Source: Bacteroidota bacterium
Lineage (GTDB): Bacteria > Bacteroidota > Bacteroidia > NS11-12g > UBA955
Direction: 5' to 3'
Length of the DNA: 64,000 nt
Assembly (NCBI GenBank): GCA_018333525.1
Contig: JAGXTF010000118.1
Location: forward strand, 1-64,000
Shown here piece by piece: positions 54,299-62,310 of this stretch (position 1 is the stretch's first letter; every line of letters begins with the position of its first letter). The notes below the pieces were generated by a model. That model was not told where the DNA came from. It saw only the letters and a program-made list of their open reading frames with translations, and ran no database searches. The position numbers and the translations under genes are program-made.

Positions 54299-55402
54299 TC
54301 ATTTAAACGGATTGGAATATGCCGGATTGCTGAGGAATTTATTATCCGTCATGGTGAGCAGATATGCCTTTAAATCGGCCTTTTCCTGGGCTGTTAATTT
54401 GCGTTGGCCATTGGGCTGGTGTTTTTTCATGATGGGGTGCAGAGTGGGTGAGTTGAACTCCACACTGTCGCTGTAATGGTTTATCACGTCTTCCAGTGTT
54501 TTGAAACGGCCATCATGCATATATGGAGCAGTTAATCCAATATTCATCAAAGAAGGAGTTTTAAAAGTGCCCATATCTCCTGCAATGCCGGTAATTGCGC
54601 CAAATCCCTTATCTCCAAAAACAAGGTCTAATCCGTTATTGGCAATACCACCTGCATTTGGATTGTTTTGTTGAACCAATTGACCACCATGACAATGGGA
54701 GCAATCCGCGCCACCCTCTTCAATAAAATTATTGAACAATAATGCACCACGTGCTTCTGCATCATTTAATACGGAGAATTTTCCCGGGAAAAAATCATTG
54801 AATTTGGCATCATTAGAAACCAGTGTCAACATAAATTGTTCCAATGCCAGAGACATATCTACGAGAGTTGGATCCTTTTCAAATGCTTTTTTAAATGCAT
54901 CTTTATATCGCGTGGAAGTTTTTAATTTATATTCCAGCAATGGCAGGGTCATACCCATTTCATTATGGGCCTGAATAGGCTCAAAAACCTGATTTCTCAG
55001 CGATTGTTGTCTTGCATCCCAAAAGAATACTTTACTATATGCCAGGTTAAATAATCCGGGGGCATTTCTACCGGTTTTTAAATTGTTAATTCCGGTACTC
55101 AGTTTGTTGAAATCTGCAAAGGCGTAATCCTGAAAATGACAACTGGCGCAGGATATTGTACTGTCCATGGACAATATCGGATCGTAAAAAAGCATTCTGC
55201 CGAGATAAACACCTTCCTCTGTAAGCGGATTATCTGCAGGCAATTGAGGCATTCCCAGACGTTTGGGAAAAATGGATTTCGGATCTAATACGTGCACGCC
55301 ACTATTGGTTTCCGTATTTCCCGGTTTGGGATCTTTTCTGCATGCATAAAAAGCAACAGAAAAGGCGATGACAAAATAAAAAATGAATGCTATCTTTTTC
55401 AT
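54299..55402 (-). CDS. Di-heme cytochrome c peroxidase family lipoprotein (MbnH-like)
   Basis: 367 residues; lipoprotein signal ending in VAFYAC (Cys21). Two c-type heme sites are present: SCASCHFQDYAFA (Cys85/Cys88/His89) and DCSHCHGG (Cys234/Cys237/His238), with MauG/CcpA-type surroundings (PLTEEGVYLGRMLFYDPILS, GRNAPGLFNLAYS, FKTPSLMNIGLTAPYMHDGR). It overlaps the upstream MbnP-like gene by 4 nt. In methanobactin operons the MbnH of such a pair converts a Trp of MbnP to kynurenine; here the same job is inferred. No methanobactin genes are nearby. Confidence 0.8.
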   Translation of the reverse strand: MKKIAFIFYFVIAFSVAFYACRKDPKPGNTETNSGVHVLDPKSIFPKRLGMPQLPADNPLTEEGVYLGRMLFYDPILSMDSTISCASCHFQDYAFADFNKLSTGINNLKTGRNAPGLFNLAYSKVFFWDARQQSLRNQVFEPIQAHNEMGMTLPLLEYKLKTSTRYKDAFKKAFEKDPTLVDMSLALEQFMLTLVSNDAKFNDFFPGKFSVLNDAEARGALLFNNFIEEGGADCSHCHGGQLVQQNNPNAGGIANNGLDLVFGDKGFGAITGIAGDMGTFKTPSLMNIGLTAPYMHDGRFKTLEDVINHYSDSVEFNSPTLHPIMKKHQPNGQRKLTAQEKADLKAYLLTMTDNKFLSNPAYSNPFK

Positions 55403-56196
55403 TGAACTTCTACCAGCGAATAAACATCCAAAGAATTTTCCAATACTTTGCTCATTAATGCTACTTCTGTTGTTCCAATACTATGGGAGAAAGATCCGTC
55501 AGTTGCAAATGTTATGGTATTGGGATTTACAAAAAACTCATCCATCTGGGTTTGAATTTTTGCAGTTTTATGCGAACCGGAAACCAGGGTGAAATTTTTC
55601 AAAATAGAATAGTTTCTTACAAACATATCCGTTGCAGTATGCAGAGAAACTCCGTTCCAATCCGGATCTGTAGTAAGTTTTTTATAACCACCGTCGATAG
55701 CCTGAAAAATATATCCGGTTGCCCAGCCCCAGTGTAAGCCGGTTGAATTACCATTTAGCGGATGATCCGAAGGCCATGCGGTAGGGTCACCATGGTTTAT
55801 CGCACTATCCAGTCCCAATTGAAAACTGATTCCTTTATAATCTCCCGCCGGGGCATTGGGGAAATAAAATGTAGTTTTTTGTCCGACATAATCTACAAAC
55901 AAATAGCCATCGCCAAGCAATATTTCGGAGTTATCCGTTTTAACCAAAGATACCTTAGAAAGTATTTGTGCCAGGTTGTTTATTTTCATTATCTCACCAT
56001 TGCTGCGTGTGTATTCACCGGTTTTAAAAACCACATCATTACTGCCAAATCTGGCCGTAAAACTCAAGGTGATTCCGGTTTTTGGTGTTTCCTCTTTCTT
56101 TGGATCAATTCCTGGTTTTTTACATGAGGAAGCAACAGTGATATAACCAATTATCAGGCTTAAAAAAACATAAACAACTCTTCTTGTACCTTTCAT
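55399..56196 (-). CDS. MbnP-family copper-binding lipoprotein
   Basis: 265 residues; lipoprotein signal (ITVASSC, Cys25). The family core is visible: a long beta domain (LSFTARFGSNDVVFKTGEYT), the FYFPNAPAGDYKGISFQLGL segment, HGDPTAWPSDHP and the hallmark GLHWGWATGYIF (Trp156, Trp158), in which the family tryptophan that becomes kynurenine would lie. Known MbnP binds copper through histidines and that kynurenine. Its ATG overlaps the M1 peptidase TGA and its TGA overlaps the MbnH-like ATG, so all three genes are translationally coupled. Confidence 0.78.
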   Translation of the reverse strand: MKGTRRVVYVFLSLIIGYITVASSCKKPGIDPKKEETPKTGITLSFTARFGSNDVVFKTGEYTRSNGEIMKINNLAQILSKVSLVKTDNSEILLGDGYLFVDYVGQKTTFYFPNAPAGDYKGISFQLGLDSAINHGDPTAWPSDHPLNGNSTGLHWGWATGYIFQAIDGGYKKLTTDPDWNGVSLHTATDMFVRNYSILKNFTLVSGSHKTAKIQTQMDEFFVNPNTITFATDGSFSHSIGTTEVALMSKVLENSLDVYSLVEVQ

Positions 56197-58112
56197 ATTT
56201 TCTGAAATTTTAGCGAAGTTACGGATTTATTGGTATAGACTCTTGTAACATAGGTTCCGTTGCTTAAATCCCCGGTAAAGAGTTCTATATTCTCACCAAG
56301 GGCATGAGAGAAGTTGCCGGGAGTTTGAAATACTTTTCTTCCTGCCAAATCGAAAATTTCCACCTTTTGTACCAAATTATAAAATGTTAAAATGGAAATT
56401 TCATCTCTTGCCGGGTTGGGAGCAATGGTAAAATTCCCCTTATTCAATTTGTCCAGATTCAGCCCGCCCAGCGAAGCTTTTGCAAGAACTGTAACCTCCG
56501 GATCAAATTCTGCCGTGTCTATTGCAAATGGGATATTAAAATAAAATGTTTCGTCGTTTTTTGTATTATAAAAATAGATAATGGAATCGGTATTTTTATT
56601 CTTAAAACGTATGGGAATTCGAAGGTCAAATACTGGTACAGTACTGTTAGAAGGTGTTTGCTGAATATGAAATTTTACAGTATTTCCACTTTGTTCCCAA
56701 TTCATTTTTAAATAAGGGAATCCTTCTCCATAATACCATTTATTAAAAAAAGTATCCAGTTTTTTCCCGCTTTGTTGTTCCATTACCTGTATCAAATCCA
56801 AGGTTTTGGCGAAACCATATGCGGTGTTTGCCTGCTGTAGATAGGTTCTGATTGCTTTAAAAAATGCATCGTCCCCAACTTTGATTCTCAACATATGCAA
56901 CACAAAAGCACCTTTGTTGTACGTGAGATTTCCACTAAAAAGGCGATTTACAGTTGCGGTATCTGTAACATAAATACTTCCATCATCCTGAGAAGTAGCC
57001 GCATTTCTGATCCCTGCCATCCGGTTCGTCCAGTCCCATGGTTTTAAGTAGCGGTAACACAATGCATTGCAATAGGTGGCGAAACCTTCGTTGAGCCATA
57101 AATCGCTCCAGGTGCCACAGGTAACTTTATCCCCAAACCACTGGTGTGCCAGTTCGTGTGCCAATAGATCAAAATCATAGGATACCACAAAGCTCATCGT
57201 TTGATGTTCCATACCACCACCCCAGGTAAACTGTGCATGTCCGTATTTCTCTTTTTCAAAGGGATAGTTGCCGAATAAACTATCAAACAAACGCAAAACC
57301 GGAAGCAACTTCGGCACCTCGGTTTTTGCAGTTGCAAGGGATTGAGAAAAAACGTAATTCAACACCTGTACGGAATCCGGCCGATTAAAAAATTTGGCGT
57401 AATTGGAAAATTCTGAATAGTTGGATGTTGCCATAGCTACCAGATATGTAGCTACAGGATATTTATGCTGCCAATGGTAAATGATAGTGCTGTCATTCAA
57501 ACTGTCGGCAGAAATCAACAAACCATTGGAAGCGGATTTAAATCCGGGTTTGGTAGAAATATATATATCCAGCGAATCAATTTTATCGGTGAGTGTTTGT
57601 TTACAAGGCCACCAATATGCGGCGCCATATGGCTCGCTCAAAGTATATACAATCGGTCCGGTTTGGTGGTTGTCATAAACATAATATCCAAAGCCATTTC
57701 CAAATTCGGGAATACCGTGATAATATATTTCAATACTGTCGTTGCCCGCGTTCCACCCGCCAGGTTTAAATGCATAAACTGCCTGATTATTTCTGGTAAA
57801 AAGGATTTTGGTACCTGCATGCTTTACGCTGTCCACCACCATTTTCATTTGAAGATCAAATCCAATGGAATCCGTTTTGGAATGTATTTGCAGTCCGGTG
57901 TAAATCATGCCTCTCAAAAAACCACCCTTGGCAGGATTCACGAGCCACAGGCATCTATGGTAATGCACATCGTATCCGTAAAATACAGTGGACGATGCCC
58001 GGAACCCCAGTAAATGCTGCAATCTTGCCTTTTCTTTGCATATCAGATCTTCATTTTGTGCAAATAAATTAGCGCTTCCGAGAAAAAGAATCAGTACTAC
58101 AATTTTGTGCAT
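56193..58112 (-). CDS. M1-family aminopeptidase with T9SS sorting domain
   Basis: 639 residues. Signal peptide (cleaved after ANLFAQ, about residue 19), N-terminal beta domain, then the gluzincin domain with WGGGMEHQTMSFV (exopeptidase GxMEN-like motif, here GGMEH), HELAHQWFG and WLNEGFA, giving both zinc His and the Glu. The C-terminal about 85 residues (NFTIAPNPARDEISILTFYN to TSLKFQKI) are a T9SS type A sorting domain. It is the promoter-proximal gene of the M1 - MbnP-like - MbnH-like operon; a functional link to copper is not evident. Confidence 0.88.
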   Translation of the reverse strand: MHKIVVLILFLGSANLFAQNEDLICKEKARLQHLLGFRASSTVFYGYDVHYHRCLWLVNPAKGGFLRGMIYTGLQIHSKTDSIGFDLQMKMVVDSVKHAGTKILFTRNNQAVYAFKPGGWNAGNDSIEIYYHGIPEFGNGFGYYVYDNHQTGPIVYTLSEPYGAAYWWPCKQTLTDKIDSLDIYISTKPGFKSASNGLLISADSLNDSTIIYHWQHKYPVATYLVAMATSNYSEFSNYAKFFNRPDSVQVLNYVFSQSLATAKTEVPKLLPVLRLFDSLFGNYPFEKEKYGHAQFTWGGGMEHQTMSFVVSYDFDLLAHELAHQWFGDKVTCGTWSDLWLNEGFATYCNALCYRYLKPWDWTNRMAGIRNAATSQDDGSIYVTDTATVNRLFSGNLTYNKGAFVLHMLRIKVGDDAFFKAIRTYLQQANTAYGFAKTLDLIQVMEQQSGKKLDTFFNKWYYGEGFPYLKMNWEQSGNTVKFHIQQTPSNSTVPVFDLRIPIRFKNKNTDSIIYFYNTKNDETFYFNIPFAIDTAEFDPEVTVLAKASLGGLNLDKLNKGNFTIAPNPARDEISILTFYNLVQKVEIFDLAGRKVFQTPGNFSHALGENIELFTGDLSNGTYVTRVYTNKSVTSLKFQKI

Positions 58113-58198
58113 GTTTCAATGCAAAGTTCGATAAATTAACAAGTTAAGCTGCAACCCTAGTGTATACAAACTGTAATTTTAGGTAGAACGGAATGAAT

Positions 58199-58206
58199 TA
58201 CCTTTG
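58199..58206 (+). promoter_or_regulatory. -7 box of the EamA transporter gene (TACCTTTG)
   Basis: Perfect TAnnTTTG ending 6 nt before the GTG at 58213. It includes the TTG at 58204, which rules that codon out as the start. Confidence 0.5.
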
Positions 58207-58212
58207 CAAAAG

Positions 58213-59181
58213 GTGAAAAACAAATGGGTTCCGGCGCTGGTAATCCTTCTGCTGGGCTGTATCTGGGGAAGTTCATTTATCATTATCAAACGGGGTTTAT
58301 TGTCATTTCAACCCATTCAGGTTGCCGCATGGAGGCTCACCTTTGCGGGATGGGTTTTGTTTCCTGTAGTAGTTTTAACATTTAGAAAACTCAAAAAAAA
58401 GGATGCCTGGAATTTGTTTTTAAGTGGGCTTCTGGGAAATGCTATACCTGCATTTCTGTTTTCGGTAGCGGGCACCATGATACCAAGTGGACTAAGTGGA
58501 ATTTTAAACGCAATGACTCCGATGTTTACCCTGATCATGGGGGTTTTGTTTTTTCAATCCGGCTATACGCGCAATGGTATTTTAGGAGTAATTGCAGGTA
58601 TAGTGGGCGCCATATTTTTATTAGCTCCCCAGTTTATGGGCCAGCCCATTAAAGGTTTTCAGCCATTAGGGGCATTACTTCCATTGATAGGTGCGATTTT
58701 ATACGGATACAATATAAACCTGATCAAGTTTAAACTCAGCCATTTATCGCCCACCATGGTATCCGCATACCCTATGTGGTTTATGGCAATTCCGTATTCC
58801 CTGGTACTGATTTATACCAATGCCGGAAATGCATGGGTAAAGGATAGCGAATTAGCTTGGCAATCTTTGGGCTATTTGGCCATTTTGGGTATTGTGGGTT
58901 CGGCTTTGAGTATGGTTATTTTCAATTCCCTTGTAAAATTCACAACAGCTTTGGTAGCAAGTACCAACACATTTGTTATTCCGGTAATTGCGGTAATGTG
59001 GGGTTTGGTGGACCATGAAAAACTCACCTGGAATATGTTTGTAGGTTTAGGGCTCGCTTTTGTTGGAATTTATCTGGTTATGTGGAAGAAAGAAAAAAAT
59101 GATAAAGGTGGAATTGTGAAAGAAAAACAAGATGCAATTCCGGAACAATTAAAACCGGATATCAATCAAATTCATGGTTGA
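58213..59181 (+). CDS. EamA/DMT-family transporter
   Basis: 322 residues from the GTG at 58213 (KNKWVPALVILLLGCIWGSS). Ten membrane helices in two EamA repeats: the first opens GCIWGSSFIIIKRGLLSFQP, with SGLSGILNAMTPMFTLIMGV later in it; the second contains STNTFVIPVIAVMWGLVDHE and FVGLGLAFVGIYLVMWKKEK. The tail is charged and cytoplasmic. DMT proteins export amino acids, drugs or metabolites; the substrate is unknown. Divergent from the M1 peptidase gene. Confidence 0.85.
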   Translation: MKNKWVPALVILLLGCIWGSSFIIIKRGLLSFQPIQVAAWRLTFAGWVLFPVVVLTFRKLKKKDAWNLFLSGLLGNAIPAFLFSVAGTMIPSGLSGILNAMTPMFTLIMGVLFFQSGYTRNGILGVIAGIVGAIFLLAPQFMGQPIKGFQPLGALLPLIGAILYGYNINLIKFKLSHLSPTMVSAYPMWFMAIPYSLVLIYTNAGNAWVKDSELAWQSLGYLAILGIVGSALSMVIFNSLVKFTTALVASTNTFVIPVIAVMWGLVDHEKLTWNMFVGLGLAFVGIYLVMWKKEKNDKGGIVKEKQDAIPEQLKPDINQIHG

Positions 59182-59333
59182 TTATCAATTGATTAAATTA
59201 TAATAATTACGCAGTTTCAATTACTTTATTTATCCTTTCCGGTTAACTAAATCAGGCATTTTCTCATTTATTGTTGGTGGAACAAATACCAAGGAATTCA
59301 CCGAAAAAACGAAAGAAAAATCACTTTAGTACT

Positions 59334-59341
59334 TACATTCG
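59334..59341 (+). promoter_or_regulatory. -7 box of the ALDH7 gene (TACATTCG)
   Basis: One mismatch to TAnnTTTG, 9 nt before the ATG at 59351. No -33 TTG at the usual spacing. Confidence 0.45.
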
Positions 59342-59350
59342 CAATCCGTA

Positions 59351-60886
59351 ATGGAAATTTCGAAAGTGATGAAAGAGCTGGGAATACCCAGCAGGCTAGA
59401 AAGTGTTGGAACGGGTACACAATGGATTACTGCACTTGGTACTAAAACCAAAGAAATAACCAGTCCAGTGGATGGAAGTCCAATTTGTTCGGTGGTGTAT
59501 GCCGGAGTCACCGAATATGAAGCTGTATTAAAAAGGGCCGGTGATGCTTTTCAATATTGGAGGCAGGTTCCGGCACCCAAAAGAGGTGAAATCGTTCGGC
59601 AAATTGGCAACGCGCTTCGTGCGCAAAAGCAAAATTTAGGCATACTTGTAACTTATGAAACAGGGAAAAGTTTGCAGGAGGGATTGGGTGAAGTCCAGGA
59701 AATGATAGACATCTGTGATTTTGCGGTTGGACTGAGCCGCCAACTGTATGGCTTACAAATTCAAAGTGAAAGGCCCAAGCACAGAATGATGGAACAATAC
59801 CATCCACTTGGAATTGTTGGAATAATTTCTGCATTTAATTTTCCGGTTGCAGTATGGGCCTGGAATGCCATGATTGCTACAGTGTGCGGCAATGTTTGCA
59901 TTTGGAAACCAAGTGAAAAAACACCTGCATGTGCAGTGGCAGTGCAGAATATTTTAAGGAATATTTTAAAAGAAAATAATTTACCCGATGGATTGTTTTC
60001 CATCATACATGGAGACAAAGAAATTGGGGAATCCATTGCGGCAGATTCCAGAATTGCACTTGTATCGGCAACGGGTAGCACCAGAATGGGCAGAAGGGTT
60101 TCAGAAGTTGTAGCAAGACGTCTTGGAAAATCCATTTTGGAATTGGGTGGAAATAATGCAATTATTGTTACCCAAAATGCCAATATAGACATGGCAATAC
60201 GGGCAGTTTTATTTGGCGCTATCGGTACTGCAGGACAACGTTGTACTTCAACCCGCAGGGTAATTATACATAAGTCCAAATACAGTGGATTTAAGAAAAA
60301 ATTAATTGCCGCATATGAACAAATTAAAATAGGAAATCCGCTGGAACCTGAAAATCATATGGGGCCATTAATTGACACAAATGCGGTTGCAGCTTACCTT
60401 ACCACACTTGAAAAAGTAGTAAAACAAGGTGGTAAAGTAATTTATGGTGGTAACATTATTATAGGGAAAAAGCATCCGGGAAATTGTTATGTGGAACCAA
60501 CCCTGGTGGAAGCAGAAAACCATTTGGAAATTGTACAACATGAAACGTTTGCACCTATTTTATATTTAATGAAATATTCAGAGCTGGATGAAGCTATCGC
60601 CATGCAGAACGACGTACGACAAGGTTTAAGCAGTGCTATATTCACAGATAATATGCAGGAAGCGGAATATTTTGTAAGCGCTATGGGCAGTGATTGTGGC
60701 ATTGCCAACGTAAATATTGGCACCAGTGGTGCTGAAATTGGTGGTGCTTTTGGAGGTGAGAAAGATACAGGCGGTGGCCGGGAAAGCGGATCCGATGCGT
60801 GGAAAGCTTATATGCGCAGGCAAACAAACACCGTAAATTTTGGAGATGAAATTCCGCTGGCTCAGGGAATTTCTTTTGGAATTTAA
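59351..60886 (+). CDS. ALDH7-type aldehyde dehydrogenase (alpha-aminoadipic semialdehyde type)
   Basis: 511 residues. It oxidises an aldehyde, probably L-alpha-aminoadipate 6-semialdehyde, with NAD(P)+ in lysine degradation. The active-site motifs are GIISAFNFPVAVWAWN, the nucleophile Cys of AGQRCTSTRR, and LELGGNNAIIV with its general-base Glu. The C-terminal GTSGAEIGGAFGGEKDTGGG and RESGSDAWKAYMRRQTNTVN are the ALDH7A1/antiquitin hallmark, with a short ending PLAQGISFG. Its TAA is one nt from the convergent 7TM gene. Family assignment is firm, substrate by homology. Confidence 0.92.
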   Translation: MEISKVMKELGIPSRLESVGTGTQWITALGTKTKEITSPVDGSPICSVVYAGVTEYEAVLKRAGDAFQYWRQVPAPKRGEIVRQIGNALRAQKQNLGILVTYETGKSLQEGLGEVQEMIDICDFAVGLSRQLYGLQIQSERPKHRMMEQYHPLGIVGIISAFNFPVAVWAWNAMIATVCGNVCIWKPSEKTPACAVAVQNILRNILKENNLPDGLFSIIHGDKEIGESIAADSRIALVSATGSTRMGRRVSEVVARRLGKSILELGGNNAIIVTQNANIDMAIRAVLFGAIGTAGQRCTSTRRVIIHKSKYSGFKKKLIAAYEQIKIGNPLEPENHMGPLIDTNAVAAYLTTLEKVVKQGGKVIYGGNIIIGKKHPGNCYVEPTLVEAENHLEIVQHETFAPILYLMKYSELDEAIAMQNDVRQGLSSAIFTDNMQEAEYFVSAMGSDCGIANVNIGTSGAEIGGAFGGEKDTGGGRESGSDAWKAYMRRQTNTVNFGDEIPLAQGISFGI

Positions 60887-60887
60887 A

Positions 60888-62159
60888 TCAGGATTCGTTT
60901 ATTTGTTTATTCTGAAAGGATTTTAATTCATTCGCCATTTCGCTGTATCCATGGTAATAATGCTTTGCAATCAGGTAAGCCTGTGACAACAGAAATACTA
61001 CAAATGCGAAGGATGCCATTGGCTTTGTATTCAATAATTTTTGTGCATATAAAACATCATTGGTTACCGCCAAAAGAATAATAATTAATCCCGCAAGAAA
61101 AAATACTGCGAGCCTTCTTTTGCGAATTAATGAAAGTGCGGCAATAACACAAAGACAAAGTGCCAGGGCAATCATAACCATGCGAAACCAAAGCATAAAG
61201 GAAGAATAAGTCGACGTGGGAGTAACGATAATTATAATAAAAATGAGGGCACAAGTTCCATAAATAATTCGTTTCATATTCACCGGAAAATCTTTTGAAA
61301 ATACGATACTTAAATAACCAGTTAATGCAATGGGATTCATAAATATTAATAGGTATTCCAACTTGTAACCCAGTGTAGGAGAGAGATTGGGAAACCATAA
61401 ATAAATAATTCTTTCACCACGAAAAAGAAGAAAAAAGAAAATGGAAAAACACAAAATGGCAAACCACAACAATGCTTTATCGGAGCGTCTCATAAAAAAT
61501 GTGAAGAAGTGAAACAAGCACAAAATAGCAACTGCCCCTACTATAAAAATTTCCTTTATCAGTGCATTCTCTCTGGCTTTTATAATATTGGAAGTTGTAC
61601 CCAATTGCATGTTTTCCCATAGCCCGCCTTCGTGGTGAAAATTATTGGAAACCTGAACCAGCAGGTCAAATTCACTCGCATTGATGTTGAAAATGGCTGT
61701 TTGGGTTTTTAATTCCGGCTCCATTAAAGAAGCATCGCAACTCACGTTTCCAGCACTCGCTATCAGATTATAATCGGCATAGATGGCATATGCAGAAGAT
61801 GCATCGCGCAATTTTAAGGCAAGCGCTTTTTCCTGCTTGTTGAGCTTAACATGTAATTTATAAGTTGCACAGCCAATACCGGAAATTTTATTACCCTTGA
61901 TAACGGTATTGTTCCAGCTATGTGGAACTTTCACATAAGCATCAAATTCAGGTGCATTTCCGCTTTTGAAATTATCGCGAATCAGCAACTGGTTCCAATA
62001 AAATTCCCAATTTCCCTCTAAAGTAATGTTGCCATCTTTTTCAAAATCCCAGCTGCTCAGGTCTAAATAACCATTTTTTACAAGAGGTGCAGGATTCATA
62101 GAATCTCTGCATCCGCAAAAAAATAGCAGGGCACATACCAATATGAGTATGGATTTCAT
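60888..62159 (-). CDS. 7TM-DISM lipoprotein-like receptor without output domain
   Basis: 423 residues. Lipoprotein-like signal (CALLFFCGC-R), an extracytoplasmic jelly-roll sensor (DISMED2-like, about 30-190: WDFEKDGNITLEGNWEFYW, VKVPHSWNN, YKLHVKL), then seven membrane helices (about 205-405) in the 7TMR-DISM pattern. Related receptors continue into a histidine kinase, cyclase or GGDEF domain; this one stops after a short coiled-coil stub (YSEMANELKSFQNKQ). The convergent ALDH gene leaves no room for more, so it must signal through a partner or be a remnant. Ligand unknown. Confidence 0.75.
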   Translation of the reverse strand: MKSILILVCALLFFCGCRDSMNPAPLVKNGYLDLSSWDFEKDGNITLEGNWEFYWNQLLIRDNFKSGNAPEFDAYVKVPHSWNNTVIKGNKISGIGCATYKLHVKLNKQEKALALKLRDASSAYAIYADYNLIASAGNVSCDASLMEPELKTQTAIFNINASEFDLLVQVSNNFHHEGGLWENMQLGTTSNIIKARENALIKEIFIVGAVAILCLFHFFTFFMRRSDKALLWFAILCFSIFFFLLFRGERIIYLWFPNLSPTLGYKLEYLLIFMNPIALTGYLSIVFSKDFPVNMKRIIYGTCALIFIIIIVTPTSTYSSFMLWFRMVMIALALCLCVIAALSLIRKRRLAVFFLAGLIIILLAVTNDVLYAQKLLNTKPMASFAFVVFLLSQAYLIAKHYYHGYSEMANELKSFQNKQINES

Positions 62160-62185
62160 GTGTTTGGGGTGGGGTGAGTTCCCGT

Positions 62186-62207
62186 TTACTGAGGTAAATA
62201 TCAGTAA
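62186..62207. promoter_or_regulatory. Inverted repeat upstream of the 7TM-DISM gene
   Basis: TTACTGA - N8 - TCAGTAA, a perfect 7-bp inverted repeat, 27 nt upstream of the ATG at 62159. Could be an operator or part of the leader; untested. Confidence 0.3.
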
Positions 62208-62283
62208 GGAAAAGGATTAAAAAAATAAATTAGGGAAATATTTCTTGCCGGAAGAAATAGTATATCAAACTTTGCTGCCGGTA

Positions 62284-62310
62284 AAATTATTAAATTCCTG
62301 AACGGGAATT
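62284..62310 (-). terminator. Possible terminator of bamA
   Basis: On the minus strand AATTCC / GGAATT form a 6-bp stem right at the bamA stop, followed by a T-rich stretch broken by A residues. Imperfect, so only probable. Confidence 0.4.

Noticed and set aside
58136..58147. TTAAC-AA-GTTAA stem near the M1 gene start
   Set aside because: Five A/T-rich base pairs with a two-base loop are too weak to call a site.
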